Origin: Owenia fusiformis
Lineage: Eukaryota > Annelida > Polychaeta > Sabellida > Oweniidae
Direction of reading: 5' to 3'
Length of the DNA: 64,000 bases
Assembly (NCBI GenBank): GCA_903813345.2
Contig: CAIIXF020000003.1
Span: 24,505,248 to 24,569,247 of the forward strand
Under the pieces are notes generated by a model. That model made no database searches. It had not been told where the DNA came from and saw nothing but the letters and a program-made list of their open reading frames with translations. Shown here piece by piece: positions 12,533 to 23,800 of the stretch. The position numbers were made by a program, and so were the translations under genes. The stretch's first letter is position 1. Each line of letters starts with the position of its first letter.

Positions 12533-13424
12533 GTAAGTAGATCACTTCATCCTCGATTAGGATAATGCGCCTTGCCGTACAGCAACAACCTCCAAAGCAG
12601 GTGTCCAGAATCCTTACCTCCTTCTTCCCCCTGCTATAACCAAAGAAAATAGACTAAGTCTGCAACATCAAATATAGACCTTTCAAATAATCCTTGTCAC
12701 CTTTTGATACATCAAAGGAGTTATGATGTATTATTGGCTAGATTGATGTCAATTGGTTGTAGATAGGGATATGTCAAAGCAAAAATAGGAATAAGTTATT
12801 AATAATTTTGAAAAAGTACATCCAATAACATCATCAATTTCACCAATTTATCACAGCATCTTTGATCACCAAAAGGTGAAAGGGTTTATTGGAAAGGTAT
12901 ATTAGACAGGTGGCCAGTTCTATTTTAGGAAAGAAATTCTTCCTTCATGCTGGCGATATAAAGAGAAATCTTCAAAAACAGTTGTATGGAATAATGTCTG
13001 ATATGAATAACATTGACTGGTATTTCATTTACCGCTTCCCTACACAGGTCAACTCATATGTCAGAAATGTTACGATAAGTCTTAATATTTTGACTAACCC
13101 ATTTACTATACTCTCACTGCCACTACCATTTTTGTCCTTTGCAACACAATCCTTCAGGCCATGTCTTCAGAATATTATGACCACAACTTTTGATATGAAC
13201 TTATATATTGGTTCATTTTCAACTGAATATATGACATATTTACAATGGGCCATCATATTTCATACTTATCATTTTGAAGTATTCAAACCTCATCACAATT
13301 TTTTCACTTGGCACCTTTTGAGGTGGATCCCGGCTATGGCATTAATGGTTGAGAAATAGGGATCGAAACCAGCCATAGTTTTCTCCTGATGACCATTGTG
13401 AATTGTTGTGTTTTATGGATTATG
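12533..13424. other. Putative intron or intergenic DNA with one unexplained open frame
   Basis: If the two upstream exons are real this is intronic. It holds a + strand open stretch of 156 codons (12889-13359) that begins at TTG rather than ATG and has no recognisable motif, so I do not call it a gene. Confidence 0.35.
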
Positions 13425-13866
13425 ATGACGGCTTTGCGAACGGATGTTGACCCTTTGAATTGCCTATGGACTTCGAGTCTGGATTTTATCTATCCCACAT
13501 CATTTGAGACTGAATACTTTTTTTACTCTTTGAATACTCTTTTATGAGTACAAGTATCTACAACTATTTTTGATGTTACGAGTATTGGCTATCAATTTTT
13601 TCAATTTTTCTTCAACATGTATTGTAATGACTTCAGTATGAATGAAATGTCCCTTGGTTTTCTGGTCCTGGATTGTGATATTTGTTCTCGATTGGAGGGG
13701 GGAGGGGGATGTTAGACATTGTTTCTTTTCACGTTAGATTATGGTTTTGGGATATATAGGGTCTACTTTTCTTATGACAGATTTACACTTACAATTTACT
13801 TTTCTTATTAGGTTTCTTTAAAGTTTTTAGTCACCCTTCCCTTTGGCATTCGTGCTTATATATATT
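13425..13866 (-). repeat. TAAGCAC interspersed repeat, longest copy (about 440 bp)
   Basis: In minus orientation it runs from a TATA-rich start with TAAGCACGAATGCCAAAGG, through AGAAACAATGTCTAACATCC, a C-rich CCTCCCCCCTCC tract, TCACAATCCAGGACCAGAA, TACATGTTGAAGAAAAATTG and ATAGTTGTAGATACTTG, to AAAGGGTCAACATCCGTTCG. At least 12 further partial copies lie in this window in both orientations. No tRNA head, coding sequence or clear inverted termini, so it remains unclassified. Confidence 0.75.
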
Positions 13867-14984
13867 TATAAAAACTTACAAGATTTCATCGCAGCTTCAT
13901 TCTTATCTCAACAGTTTCTCATTAAAATATCCTTGGTTTTAATTTTTTAAATTCTAAAAGAAGTACTGTAATGGTAAACTCTTGTTACTTTCATGTATTC
14001 AAGCTTAATAGAAAACTTTTAGGAATAATTTGGAAAATGCATTTTGATCATTGGGAAATGCTATTTCTTACAGTTGTCATATTCTAATCCTAGCTCATAT
14101 ATCATTCTTGTCATTTTGTAAACATTAATGTATATATTATCACTCTGATACGATTTTATTATTTTGTCATTAAATTTTCATGATATACAAATTGAAAAAA
14201 TCTCATCCCAGTATTTTTTATGGATATACATTAATGGTTTGTCTCAATAAACAAATCATCTTCAGCCAGATAACTATGAAATGTAATAAAAAACGATAAT
14301 TCCTTAATGGATCTTACATTGATTATTAAGCTATTTTACAATATGATAGATGATTGGGAAATCACAGCGTAATGACACTTCTAACATACTTAAGCTTAGA
14401 TATACAATAAGAAGGGGTGTCACATCCTGTCCCTGGATATTATGTTTCACCCAAGCTACCCCTGCGATATTTTCAACAAGTATATATGGTCTAGAAAAGT
14501 GATATTTTTTATCTTTGTATTTAAAAAAAATTTTTTTGATATGCAACATGAATTTAAATGTTGAGTGCATACTTATATTTTGTGGGACAGCCAGTAAAAC
14601 AACGAAGTGTTCTGTTTTTCCCAGGTATTCCCAAGATCATATACTTTATTGAAATGAGAAATGTTTCCTGTCATTTTAATGATTACTCATTTGGAAAGCT
14701 TGTGTGTACTTTAAACATAATAAGGGAATTCAGGTATTAAGCTTATAACTCATTATAGCCAAAGTGTGTACTCTATTCATTATTATTTTATAAGGGTATA
14801 TCATTTAACAATCTAAAGGACTTAAATGCTAGTCCCAAATCTGTGTTGGACAATTTTGTATTTTATTAATGGTGAATGTGTTGAAATCTTAGCTGCACAA
14901 ACTTCAATCCTGAGGTATTCATGGATGGTTGTTGAAAATAATTGTGTCATATCTTCTGATATATATCTTCATATATTGCTTTAT
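13867..14984. other. AT-rich DNA, nothing recognised
   Basis: No feature that I can support. Confidence 0.35.
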
Positions 14985-15059
14985 AGACTGGAAGCATTGA
15001 CTGTGGTGTTTCCCAGGGCTTCATACCAGGCCTATTGATGTTTTATATGGACAGTACTG
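14985..15059 (+). mobile_element. Old LINE fragment, reverse transcriptase palm (left part)
   Basis: The + strand reads TGSIDCGVSQGFIPGLLMFY, the SI(D)CGVPQGSxLGPLLF block of non-LTR reverse transcriptases. The catalytic YxDD follows in another frame but is split by a later LINE insertion and resumes at 16031. Old and degraded. Confidence 0.7.
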
Positions 15060-15072
15060 TGTTTATACTGAT

Positions 15073-16017
15073 TTTATTTTATTTTATTTTTTTTTTAATA
15101 AATTTATTTCTGATTTCATAAACATATCCATAGAAATAGTGCATCTGATACATAATACCATACAGAAATATACATGATATAAAAGGATATAGGATTCAGA
15201 GATAAACATTTATTTGAGGATTATTGAAAGCCATTTAACAAAAGGAAGTTCACTATCAATCCTTAAAAATATATGTTTATAATATAAAATATTTCTACAT
15301 ATTTAGATCAAGTTTAGATCAATATTTTTCCATTTTTCAATTTCTTCTGACAATTCACACCACTTGGTGTAAATTGCTAAACAGATTATTGTAATAAGAA
15401 TATTTCTGAAGTGGGTTATGTTGTTTCCTAAAGGCCAACAAATGATTAAATGTTTATATTTGATATGACATTTTAGAATCTGACTAAATTTTTCCCATAT
15501 TGGGGTGACCTTTTTACATTCAAAAAGCAAATGTTTTGAAGTATGTCTGCATTTACAAATGCAGCAAGAACTTTGAATATTACTGTTCCACTTCGAAATC
15601 ATATCTCCACAAGCAAGTAAATTGTTTAAAATCTTATAATTAAATTCTGCAAAGTATCTATAGTTAAGGTTTATAGTTTTTTGAAGGTAAATATTGTTCC
15701 AGATTTTTTTATCTTGAATATGAAATTCTTTGTTGCATTTAAACTCATTTATGTTTTTTTTCAAATTTGAAGTTAATTAATTCATTGTAAAAGAATTTTG
15801 CTTTCTTATCAATTAAATCAACATATCTGTTTCCGATAAAGAACGTCTTTCTGTTTTTAAAAGTATTTAGGTATTTGAGTTTTGTTTTGTCAAAATTTTT
15901 ACACAAAGACATTATTACTTTTTTAATTACACTCAACTCAGAGATCCAGTTTCTCTTATTTTTAAGTGATTCAAGAAAAATATCTTAACTTTTAAAATTG
16001 CCATCATTCTCAAAATA
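15073..16017 (-). mobile_element. 5'-truncated LINE insertion with 13-bp target duplication
   Basis: A complete insertion of 945 bp flanked by the direct repeat TGTTTATACTGAT at 15060-15072 and 16018-16030. On the minus strand it ends in an A-rich tail (the T-rich run from 15073). It encodes the C-terminal end of a reverse transcriptase: an upstream piece at 15745-15936, then a 153-codon frame at 15303-15764 with CCICKCRHTSKHLLFECKK, a reverse-transcriptase-associated zinc-binding motif, and a PIWEKF segment. This suits the L1/Tx1 side of the LINEs rather than the Jockey/CR1 type at 1.8-3.6 kb. The two pieces are in different frames. Severe 5' truncation is usual for LINE insertion by target-primed reverse transcription. 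Confidence 0.85.
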
Positions 16018-16030
16018 TGTTTATACTGAT

Positions 16031-16060
16031 GACACTCACACTTTTAAACTGATGTGACCC
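16031..16060 (+). mobile_element. Old LINE fragment, right part completing YTDD
   Basis: With the target duplication counted once, the old LINE reads CVYTDDTHTF, the catalytic YxDD motif. The right part continues a few codons (TFKLM) to a stop. It pairs with 14985-15059. Confidence 0.65.
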
Positions 16061-16314
16061 CAACCCTTCAGTGAACAGAACTTTGGTCAAGAAAATAGTA
16101 AAAAGAATTATCTTTAATTTAACAGGGAAACCAATCAAACATTTGTTGTTAGGTTTTTGAGAAATAACGAACACCCTCCTATCCCTGCTGCTATTTCAAG
16201 TTAGTTAATCAATCTAAGTAAATTTAAAGTTTGTTAACTCCACACTTTCAAAACAAGAAGCAACTTTTGTTTTTCATGGATCAGTCTGAATTTATAGTTA
16301 TTTAGGATATATAG

Positions 16315-16376
16315 ATATATAAGCACTAGTGCCAAAGAGAAAGGACCAAAAGTTGTAATGGAACTTAGCAAACATT
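16315..16376 (+). repeat. TAAGCAC interspersed repeat, short 5' fragment
   Basis: ATAAGCACTAGTGCCAAAG and AAAAGTTGTAATGGAACTTA match the start of the family. It stops abruptly just before long-inverted-repeat element 2. Confidence 0.75.
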
Positions 16377-16599
16377 TTATAGACAAAATGTCAATGTCTG
16401 GTGCCTATGTAAACTCATCTGACATCATCTAGTCCCTGATCTGGACCCTCTGAAAAAAAGTTTTGTTGTCCGGTACTTTCCCACATAAAATGATTGTACC
16501 GTTTGAAAGAACAGACTTCCCTCTTAAAGAAAACCCCTCTTCTATTGATGTAAACAGGGGCAAAAGGCACCAAAACGGGGTTAGACAAGGTGGCATTCT

Positions 16600-17330
16600 G
16601 AAGTCTCACTTTCTTGTCATCACGATTCCAGGTAAACCATCAGACGGATTTACTTCAAGTTTTCACACATGTTACATGGTAAGAAGTTCTACAACTGATT
16701 AACTTTGCGGCGGCCATCTTGCATTCTGGCGGCCATCTTTGAAATTTTTTCAGATAAATATTGTCATCACGATTCTACAAAAACCACATAACAGATGTAC
16801 TTTAAATGTTCACTCATGTTACATGGTAAAAAGTCCTAGGCCTCATTATTTTTTCGGTGGCCATCTTGCATTCTGGCAGCCATCTTGGAAGTTTTAAGAT
16901 AAATCTTGTCATCACGATTTCAGGAAATCCAAACGGATTTACTTCAAATTTCCACACATGTTACATGGTAAGAAAATATAGAGGTGAATAACTTTTCGGC
17001 AGCCATCTTGCATTCTGGCGGCCATCTTGGAAATTTTTGGATAAATCTTGTCATCGTGATTCCAGGAAAACAGATTAACTTCAAATTTTCACACATGTTA
17101 CATGGTATGAAGTACTAGAGCTGATTAACTTTTCAGTGGCCATCTTGCATTCCATCGGCCATCTTAGAAGTTTTTAGATAAATCTTGTCATCACGATTCC
17201 ATAAAAACAACGTAACAGTTTTACTTCAAATTTTCACACGTGTTACATGGTAAGAAGTTATAGAGCTGATTAACTTTCCGATAGCCATTTTGCATTCTGG
17301 CGGCCATCTTGGAAGTTTGTAAATAAATAT
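16600..17330. repeat. Left-arm array of about 145-bp units (five copies)
   Basis: Each unit carries CTTGTCATCACGATTCCAGG, CACACATGTTACATGGTAAG, CTGATTAACTTTTCGG and GCGGCCATCTTGCATTCTGG. GTTACATGGT recurs near 16670, 16820, 16960, 17100 and 17240. Units differ by roughly 10 percent by eye. A single fragment of the same unit lies at 63124-63190. Confidence 0.9.
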
Positions 17331-17339
17331 AAAATACAG

Positions 17340-17807
17340 TCAAAGCATTTACCACCAACAAAGGATGCTCTCATTCTCCATATAAATAGAGCCAACTATC
17401 AGGCTTATATTTGGCGAAACGCAGACAAATCAATGATTGATTATCAATCCCCCACATTACATGGTTGGACATTCAAAGGGAATAAACTACAAATTAAGTG
17501 GATGGAAAACGGTCCTGCCCCACAAGAAATAATGGAGCTTGTTGCTTGTAGTTGTAAAGGAGCGTGTGACTCAATGAGATGTAGTTGTAAGAAACAGGAT
17601 CTCATTTGTGGAAGTTCATGTAAGTGCCGCAAAGGTGTGTGTGAGAACTGTCCAACCCATCAGCAAGATGATGTTGATGAGAGCGACAATGAATTTGAAC
17701 CAGTTGATGACACCATTACACCAAACGTTGAAGATCAGGAAGAAAATGAATTACCTGAAAATCTCTTACCTGACAACTGGATGAACTTGTCAAAGTTGAT
17801 GCCATAA
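17340..17807 (+). CDS. C-terminal exon of a CXC (Tesmin/TSO1-like) domain protein
   Basis: The frame is open for 155 codons from an acceptor-like AAAATACAG at 17331-17339 to a TAA at 17805; the first ATG is at 17433. Residues 4-25 (LPPTKDAL, RANYQAYIW) are the conserved linker of the same family as the decayed gene in element 1. Residues 70-104 form the CXC domain: CSCKGACDSMRCSC, then GSSCKCRKGVCENC, the Cys pattern of TCR/Tesmin DNA-binding zinc motifs. An acidic tail follows (about residues 110-141). It has no internal stop, unlike the copy in element 1. Role is inferred as DNA or zinc binding for a transposon protein; a host gene captured between the repeats is the alternative. Upstream exons were not found in the element. 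Confidence 0.65.
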   Translation, partial: SKHLPPTKDALILHINRANYQAYIWRNADKSMIDYQSPTLHGWTFKGNKLQIKWMENGPAPQEIMELVACSCKGACDSMRCSCKKQDLICGSSCKCRKGVCENCPTHQQDDVDESDNEFEPVDDTITPNVEDQEENELPENLLPDNWMNLSKLMP

Positions 17808-17837
17808 TATGAATTATCTCACCCTGTATATACACTG

Positions 17838-18310
17838 GTGATCCGCTCGATTACAGGTACGATTTGTCCTTATTCCTTATTTCATGCGTTGTAGGCAGAA
17901 TCCTCTCAACGTTTTTTCTCACAAACGTGAATCAGTATCATATGTCTTAGAAAATGAACATGTTTGCGAAAAATAGCTCAGAAGACGACAGAATCGTCGA
18001 TTTAATTCCTAACTTAAGTTACATAAAGGTTTGGATTAAAAGTGCAGATCTGAACTGTTTTTTCGAAATACCGTTTATATAACTTAAGTGAGGAATTAAA
18101 TGTACGATTATGTTGTCTTCTGAACTATTTGTTTGCAAATATGCACATTTTCTTAAACATATGATACTGATACACGTTTGTGAGAAAAAATGTCGTAGGA
18201 ATTCTGCCTACAAAGTGTGAAAGGAAAAAGGAAAAATCATACCTTCGATGTTCCCACATTTTGTTACCGAAACAAACCGTTTAGGTAACCAGCATTATCG
18301 AGTGGATCAC
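17838..18310. mobile_element. Foldback MITE, copy 1
   Basis: Ends GTGATCCGCTCGATTA and its near-complement TTATCGAGTGGATCAC. The two halves are inverted copies over most of the element: TAGGCAGAATCCTCTCAACG against CGTAGGAATTCTGCCTACA, AGAAAATGAACATGTTTGCG against its complement at about 18135, and TTAATTCCTAACTTAAGTTA against TAACTTAAGTGAGGAATTAA. The left half lacks about 45 bp (the TTTCGGTAACAAAATGT block) that the right half keeps. Non-coding. A second copy is at 61135-61460. Confidence 0.85.
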
Positions 18311-18428
18311 TATAATATACTTTAGTAGTCTTTAATAATGTTAGGGAGAATGAGTTGTAAGGCATACTATGTCATGTTAGATCATGATCTATACTATTTT
18401 TATTACAATTTACCAGTTACACTTTCTC

Positions 18429-18485
18429 CATGCTAGGTTCTGTTATAACTTTTGTTCCGTTTCCTATGGCATCCGTGCTTTATAC
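18429..18485 (-). repeat. TAAGCAC interspersed repeat, fragment
   Basis: TTATAACTTTTGTTCCGTTT and TGGCATCCGTGCTTTATA, on the minus strand of the family's start. It lies inside long-inverted-repeat element 2. Confidence 0.6.
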
Positions 18486-18530
18486 ATTTACATTCACAAT
18501 GGTCCCTTCCTGGTATATTTTTTTAGGTTT

Positions 18531-18653
18531 TATGACTGTTAAATTCTATAGTCTTGTTAAGACCACTTTATAAACAGTTTTATTATTACTTTTATGACTG
18601 TTAAATTATATAGTCTAGTTAACACCACTTTATAAACAGGTTTATTATTACTG
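18531..18653. repeat. 62-bp tandem dimer
   Basis: TATGACTGTTAAATTCTATA and CCACTTTATAAACAG occur twice, starting at 18531 and 18593. Only two copies. Confidence 0.8.
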
Positions 18654-18840
18654 GTGTAACTAACACAACGAAAAAAAATATAATTAATTTATTTGATTTT
18701 ATATAACATGAAATTATTTTTTCTTTTCGATAAAACATTGCTTATTAGAAATATATTTAGTTGAAAACTTAGAGTAAACAATCAGTTCTTCTATCACAAA
18801 GTTTATTTTGGTTCAGTAGATCTTTCTATACATTATTTTT

Positions 18841-18965
18841 ATGTCACCACCACTAGTGATTGGGTGACATATTGTAATAGCTTCGAACGTTTATCTTGAC
18901 ACTGTTCAGTAGTTAATGTGTACTGTATACTTAACAAGGTGTGGTGACATTTTGCATGTTTCTGC
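18841..18965. repeat. GTGGTGACAT repeat family, short member
   Basis: Starts with the hairpin-forming ATGTCACCACCACTAGTGAT followed by GGGTGACATATTGTAATAG, and ends GTGGTGACATTTTGCATG. The family recurs at 26922 (expanded), 40110, 48281, 51529 and 55655. Confidence 0.7.
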
Positions 18966-19234
18966 ATCGTCACTTCTATTGAAAGCTTATGTTGATATTG
19001 TAGCAGTGTTTTTTAAGTTCTTTTTGTTGGTACAATTAGTTTCCAAACCCTATACTTATATCGATCTGACAGTGTTTTTTTTGATTATTAAACGCAAAGA
19101 GCACATGTGTCTCGAACTCGCAACATTGTGGATACAGAGCCCATTCACATAGTTTGACATGCTGGTGCTCTGAACCAGCTCGTTAGATAATATCTGACTA
19201 AGAGACAGCTTGCTTTCCCGATTAAGAAATGTTA

Positions 19235-19555
19235 TCTGCAGCTTTTATGAGTACTATAGTATCTACAACTATTTTTGATCTTATGAGTATTGGATATCAT
19301 ATTATTTTCAATTTTTCTTCAACATGTATTTTAATGACTTCAGTATGAATGGAATGTCCCTCGGAGTTGTGGTCGTTGATGAGGAATTGGTCATTGAACG
19401 GTGTGGATGCTGTTTATTCCCATATTAGATTATTGTCTTGGGATATTCAGGTTTGATTTTTGTTTGCCAGTTTTACACTTTACAGTTTGCTTTTCCCACT
19501 AGGTTGCTTTACACTTTTTTCCTTTCTCATTTGTCATTTTTGTTTACATTTAGTA
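19235..19555 (-). repeat. TAAGCAC interspersed repeat, partial copy
   Basis: Contains ATCTACAACTATTTTTGAT, TTCAACATGTATTTTAATG and TTTACAGTTTGCTTTTCCC, in the order of the longest copy at 13425. A later fragment lies within long-inverted-repeat element 2. Confidence 0.7.
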
Positions 19556-19904
19556 AGGATATGATACGCAGGTCTCTCCTTCTATGTGATCACCTGTCCA
19601 GAAGATAATTCAACTGCATGAAGAACATTTCGTTGACATGATGCACAGTGAAAGGTTTTCCACACATTTACATTTCGTTTAAAAGAGCTTTAATTCCGTT
19701 ATATACTCAGATCAAGGCCAATTTAGCATACATTTCGCTCTCAAAAATCACTGTGCAATAATGGATTTCAAAGAAATGTTTGACGTTTTCAATAATCTTT
19801 TTTCTTTTTGATGAAATGTAGTTATTTATTCTAAAAATCAATCGATGTCATACACAAAATGCAATAAAGTGGTATAAAGTACAGAAGCAGAGTAAAAATA
19901 TGTA

Positions 19905-20550
19905 TTTTAGAATATCACCATGTGTTACCCCATTGTAGCGCCTCTTGCCCATGTTTCTATCAATATAAAACATGATATCATACACCAAATATGCATTTAT
20001 GTCAAATTATGTGGTTTAAAATACAGAAAAATAGACAATATTCTCCTTAGAATACCACCTTGTGTAACCCCACTTTACTGCCTTTTGCCCCTGTTTATAT
20101 CAATATAAAAGGTAGCATGTAACATTCCTTGTAACATGTGTAAAAGTTTCAAGAAAATCAGTAAAGTGGTTTTCCTGGAATCACAATGACAAGATTTATC
20201 CAAAAAACTTCAAAGATGGCCGCCAGAATGCAAGATGGCCACCGAAAGGTTAATTAGCTCTAGAACTTCTTACCATGTAATATGTGTGAAAATTTGAAGT
20301 AAATCCGTTTGGTTTTCCTGAAATCGTGATGACAAGATTTATCTTTAAACTTCCAAGATGGCTGCCAGAATGCAAGATGGCCACCGAAAAAATAATGAGG
20401 TCTAGGACTTTTTACCATGTTACATGTGTGAACATTTGAAGTACATCTGTTATGTGGTTTTTGTGGAATCGCGATGACAATATTTATCTGAAAAAAATTC
20501 CAAGATGGCCGCTAGAATGCAAGATGGCCACCGCAAAGTTAATTAGCTCT
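19905..20550. repeat. Right-arm array of element 2 units
   Basis: Units in inverse orientation to the left arm: ACCATGTAACATGTGTGAAA recurs near 20270, 20415 and 20560, with GATGGCCGCCAGAATGCAAG beside each. Outside these, TACCACCTTGTGTAACCCC with CCCCTGTTTATATCAATA occurs twice (about 19915 and 20055) and again near the terminus at 20645, so the right arm also holds extra subterminal copies. Confidence 0.8.
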
Positions 20551-20841
20551 AGAACTTCTTACCATGTAACATGTGTGAAAATTTGAAGTAAATCCGTCTG
20601 ATGGTTTACCTGGAATCGTGATGACAAGAAAGTGAGACTTCAGAATGCCACCTTGTCTAACCCCGTTTTGGTGCCTTTTGCCCCTGTTTACATCAATAGA
20701 AGAGGGGTTTTCTTTAAGAGGGAAGTCTGTTCTTTCAAACGGTACGATCATTTTATGTGGGAAAGTACCGGACAACAAAACCCCTTTTCTAGAGCCCTTT
20801 TGGAAATCAGATCGGGGACTAATCCTAGATGCTGTATTTAA

Positions 20842-23800
20842 GATGAGACTTTGTAACCTTTGTGAGTGAAATTGTATAATGATAAGAGTATTCCTAAAGT
20901 CTTAGGAGAAAATAAATGGTCAATGTCACTCCTCTCATCAATCAAATCCAATAACTGTTAGATTATGATGAATGTAAATATTGTAATAACATAACACTGA
21001 GACTTAAGTCTAATCGAAAATATCATCTATTTACGTTTTATAATTCTGAAGCGTTGATCCCTTAATCTTGCCATCAATCACCATTTCATTGTCTTGCTCC
21101 CTTCAGTTATTATGTAGAAAAAGCCAAATATCTTGTTTAATCCATCTGTGCATGTGTTTTTCTTTAGTATCATTAATCATTTGTGCCCCAGGATTCACCC
21201 AGCCAATATCATCATAAGTCGTCTAGTGACAATACATGGCTAACCAAGATTTCAAATTCTACATTCGTTTTCATTCAAGTAAACACATCTTAACAGATGG
21301 CCTTGATTAAAAAAGTATGCTACATTTTGTATTTTGTTGTTATTGTAATATCTTTAGCCTAAAGCTATCAAGTGGAAAATGAAGTTCAATAGGAGTGTGT
21401 CCTGATGTTAGGATCTTTCAGATAATCTTTTTAACAAGAGTCTAACAGGTAAACAGAAACTGCCATATCATTTTCTAATCTGCAATACAAAATTGTCATA
21501 TTGGTATCTTACTGTTTGAAATTGAGTGCAACAATCATCAATGACACAATGAATAGCATTATTGTTAACAACATTAATAAAAATGGACAACAATTGTGTC
21601 GGCATTATTACTTAATGTGAAATGTAACCTTGTTAAACTTAACCTTCTCAGGATATTGTCCCAAGTGTTTTTGATTGAAGTACATTTTCTTAGAAATTGA
21701 TAAGTAATTTCATTTCAGGCCCCTACAAAAACCATATCCACATTTATTAAAGTTGTTGATGGTTTTGAGACAAAGACATGAGTTGTGGCAAATGTATTTC
21801 ACTATGTTTCTTATATATTTTTTCTTCTGAATAATCTCTAATCCTCATTATTTAATTGAAAAATTGGAATATTGCTTTAAATGCTGAATGAAACAAGGCC
21901 TATTCAGCAATGATGCCATTAATCGTAGGACATAATAATATTTTTCTTTATTTGAATTACATGCATATTGTTCCAGTTGTCCTGAAAAACAATTATTTGA
22001 ATAAGATATCACAACATCTTACATACCCTAATTAGAACTATTTTGTGTTTCCATGTTCACAGTCATGATTTATTTGCATGGGTCATTTGAATTAGCTTGG
22101 GAAGCTAAACATTAGTTTTCCACAACTGATTATTCACACTTGGTTAACCAACCAAGCAAATTTCTGCAAAATCTCAAAAATGTCCAATGTGGATACTCAT
22201 GAAGCAATTCTTGTATCAGTTTTTATCTAGGTCTTTAGATTTATAAAGCGAAATAGTTCTTAGAGTCCATAAATTAATAAAGATGATAACACCATTAATT
22301 GATAAATTGCTTTTCCAAATATCCTTGCCTTAATAGTCTCCTTGTAAGAGCCTGAATACATTTTGAGATTAATAGTAGTAATTTTAACCTTACTGGATTG
22401 CCTTTGCTTCATTACAACATCTCAAGGGAGTAAGATTTGTGATTTTCTTAGCTTGGGCACTTTTATACACATATTACAAGGCTGTAAGAGTTACAGGATA
22501 ACAGTGTCTATTATTGTTGGACTTATTCAGTTGTTCTACAGTATTTGGCCAAACTCATATGTATGGTATAATATAGCTATATCCATAAATTTGTTTACAG
22601 ATATTCATTAACATGGAATTCCAATAAATTCCAATTAGCCTCATTGTATATGGGTTACAGTTTTACAGACCTTGGAATAACCAGTAAATGAACCCTGGAT
22701 CATATAGTATTTGATATGCAATGTGATACAATTTTATTTCATATATGGATATTAACTATCCCAGAGAGAGACTACAAATTGGTTTTTCAAAATGAGAATT
22801 ACGATGACAGAATATCATATCAAAGGTATCAAATGCATTTGTTTCTCCAGTATAGCTTATAAAAGTGAAGGAATTGTTTGGAAGACACTCTGTGATTTAA
22901 TCCGCTAGATTTCTAGTAACATAATAGTTATAAACTTATTGAGGTTGTTTTGATTAATTAACTCATCCATTATCATGATAAAGTGATTGCAGTAATAGGA
23001 AGAATATAATGAAGTTATAACAAATGTATTTCTCAGAAATCATTTTGACAAAAACAGGAAAATAAACAAGACAATACAAATAGTTTAACAAAACAAAACA
23101 CCATTTGATGGTATATACGTATACCCATCCAAAAAGACAAATATGACTATCATACTTTTTGGGTTAATAATATGATAGATAAAAGGATGAAGAATAGATC
23201 TGTTACAAAGGCCTACGAAAGCTAAACAGTCATGTAATGGTTTCGAATGAAAATTAAGAAATGTTATAAGTGCACCATTTAGAATTAGTTTTAAAGCTGA
23301 TCAACAAAATTCAGTTGTGCACATCTGTTCCAGTGGGTGCAAAGACTTGAAATCTGTCTGGAGTACTTATTACTAGTAATTTCCAGCTTTTAGAAGCTGT
23401 GGAAATTGTACATTGATATTACATAACTTATCTATTTCAACTTAGACTTTACTTCACCCTATTTTTATGGAGGAAATAACTAAAGTTGCTCTAAATCTTG
23501 ACATCCTCTTTGGCCTTTATATAACTAAAGAAATTAAATGTATTGACCATTTCTAATTTAACATTTCTTATACAAAGCTCTCAACTTTCTTTCCAAAGTA
23601 TTGTATCTCTCATTCTTAAAGGGTACTAATTTATTTCCCCATAGCATGCCGTACAGCTTATATCAGTGTAAGAACAATATATTGTTGTTTTCAGATTTAA
23701 GTTTAAGCCATTTTTTGCCTGAGGTGTTCTACTAATTAACTAAATAGCTAATACTGCTAGCATTGTATGTCTACCACTTAGTACATTATAGCTGTTTATG

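Larger units (their letters stand above)
16424..20833. mobile_element. Long-inverted-repeat element 2 (4.4 kb) with CXC gene
   Basis: The outer 280 bp of each side are close inverted copies: left from about 16424 (CATCTAGTCCCTGATCT) and right ending near 20833 (AGATCGGGGACTAATCCTAG). Both contain TTGTTGTCCGGTACTTTCCC and TCTATTGATGTAAACAGGGG. Inside, each arm continues as an array of about 145-bp units. The interior holds a clean C-terminal CXC-domain exon, a foldback MITE and copies of two dispersed repeats, so it has collected later insertions. No target duplication could be fixed. It shares with element 1 both the layout and the protein family. Confidence 0.75.

Noticed and set aside
12889-13359. 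156-codon + strand open frame
   Set aside because: It begins at TTG, not ATG, and has no recognisable motif or splice context; chance is enough in AT-rich DNA.
17837-18312. Regulatory region of the CXC exon
   Set aside because: The inverted halves and a second copy at 61 kb show it is a mobile foldback element.
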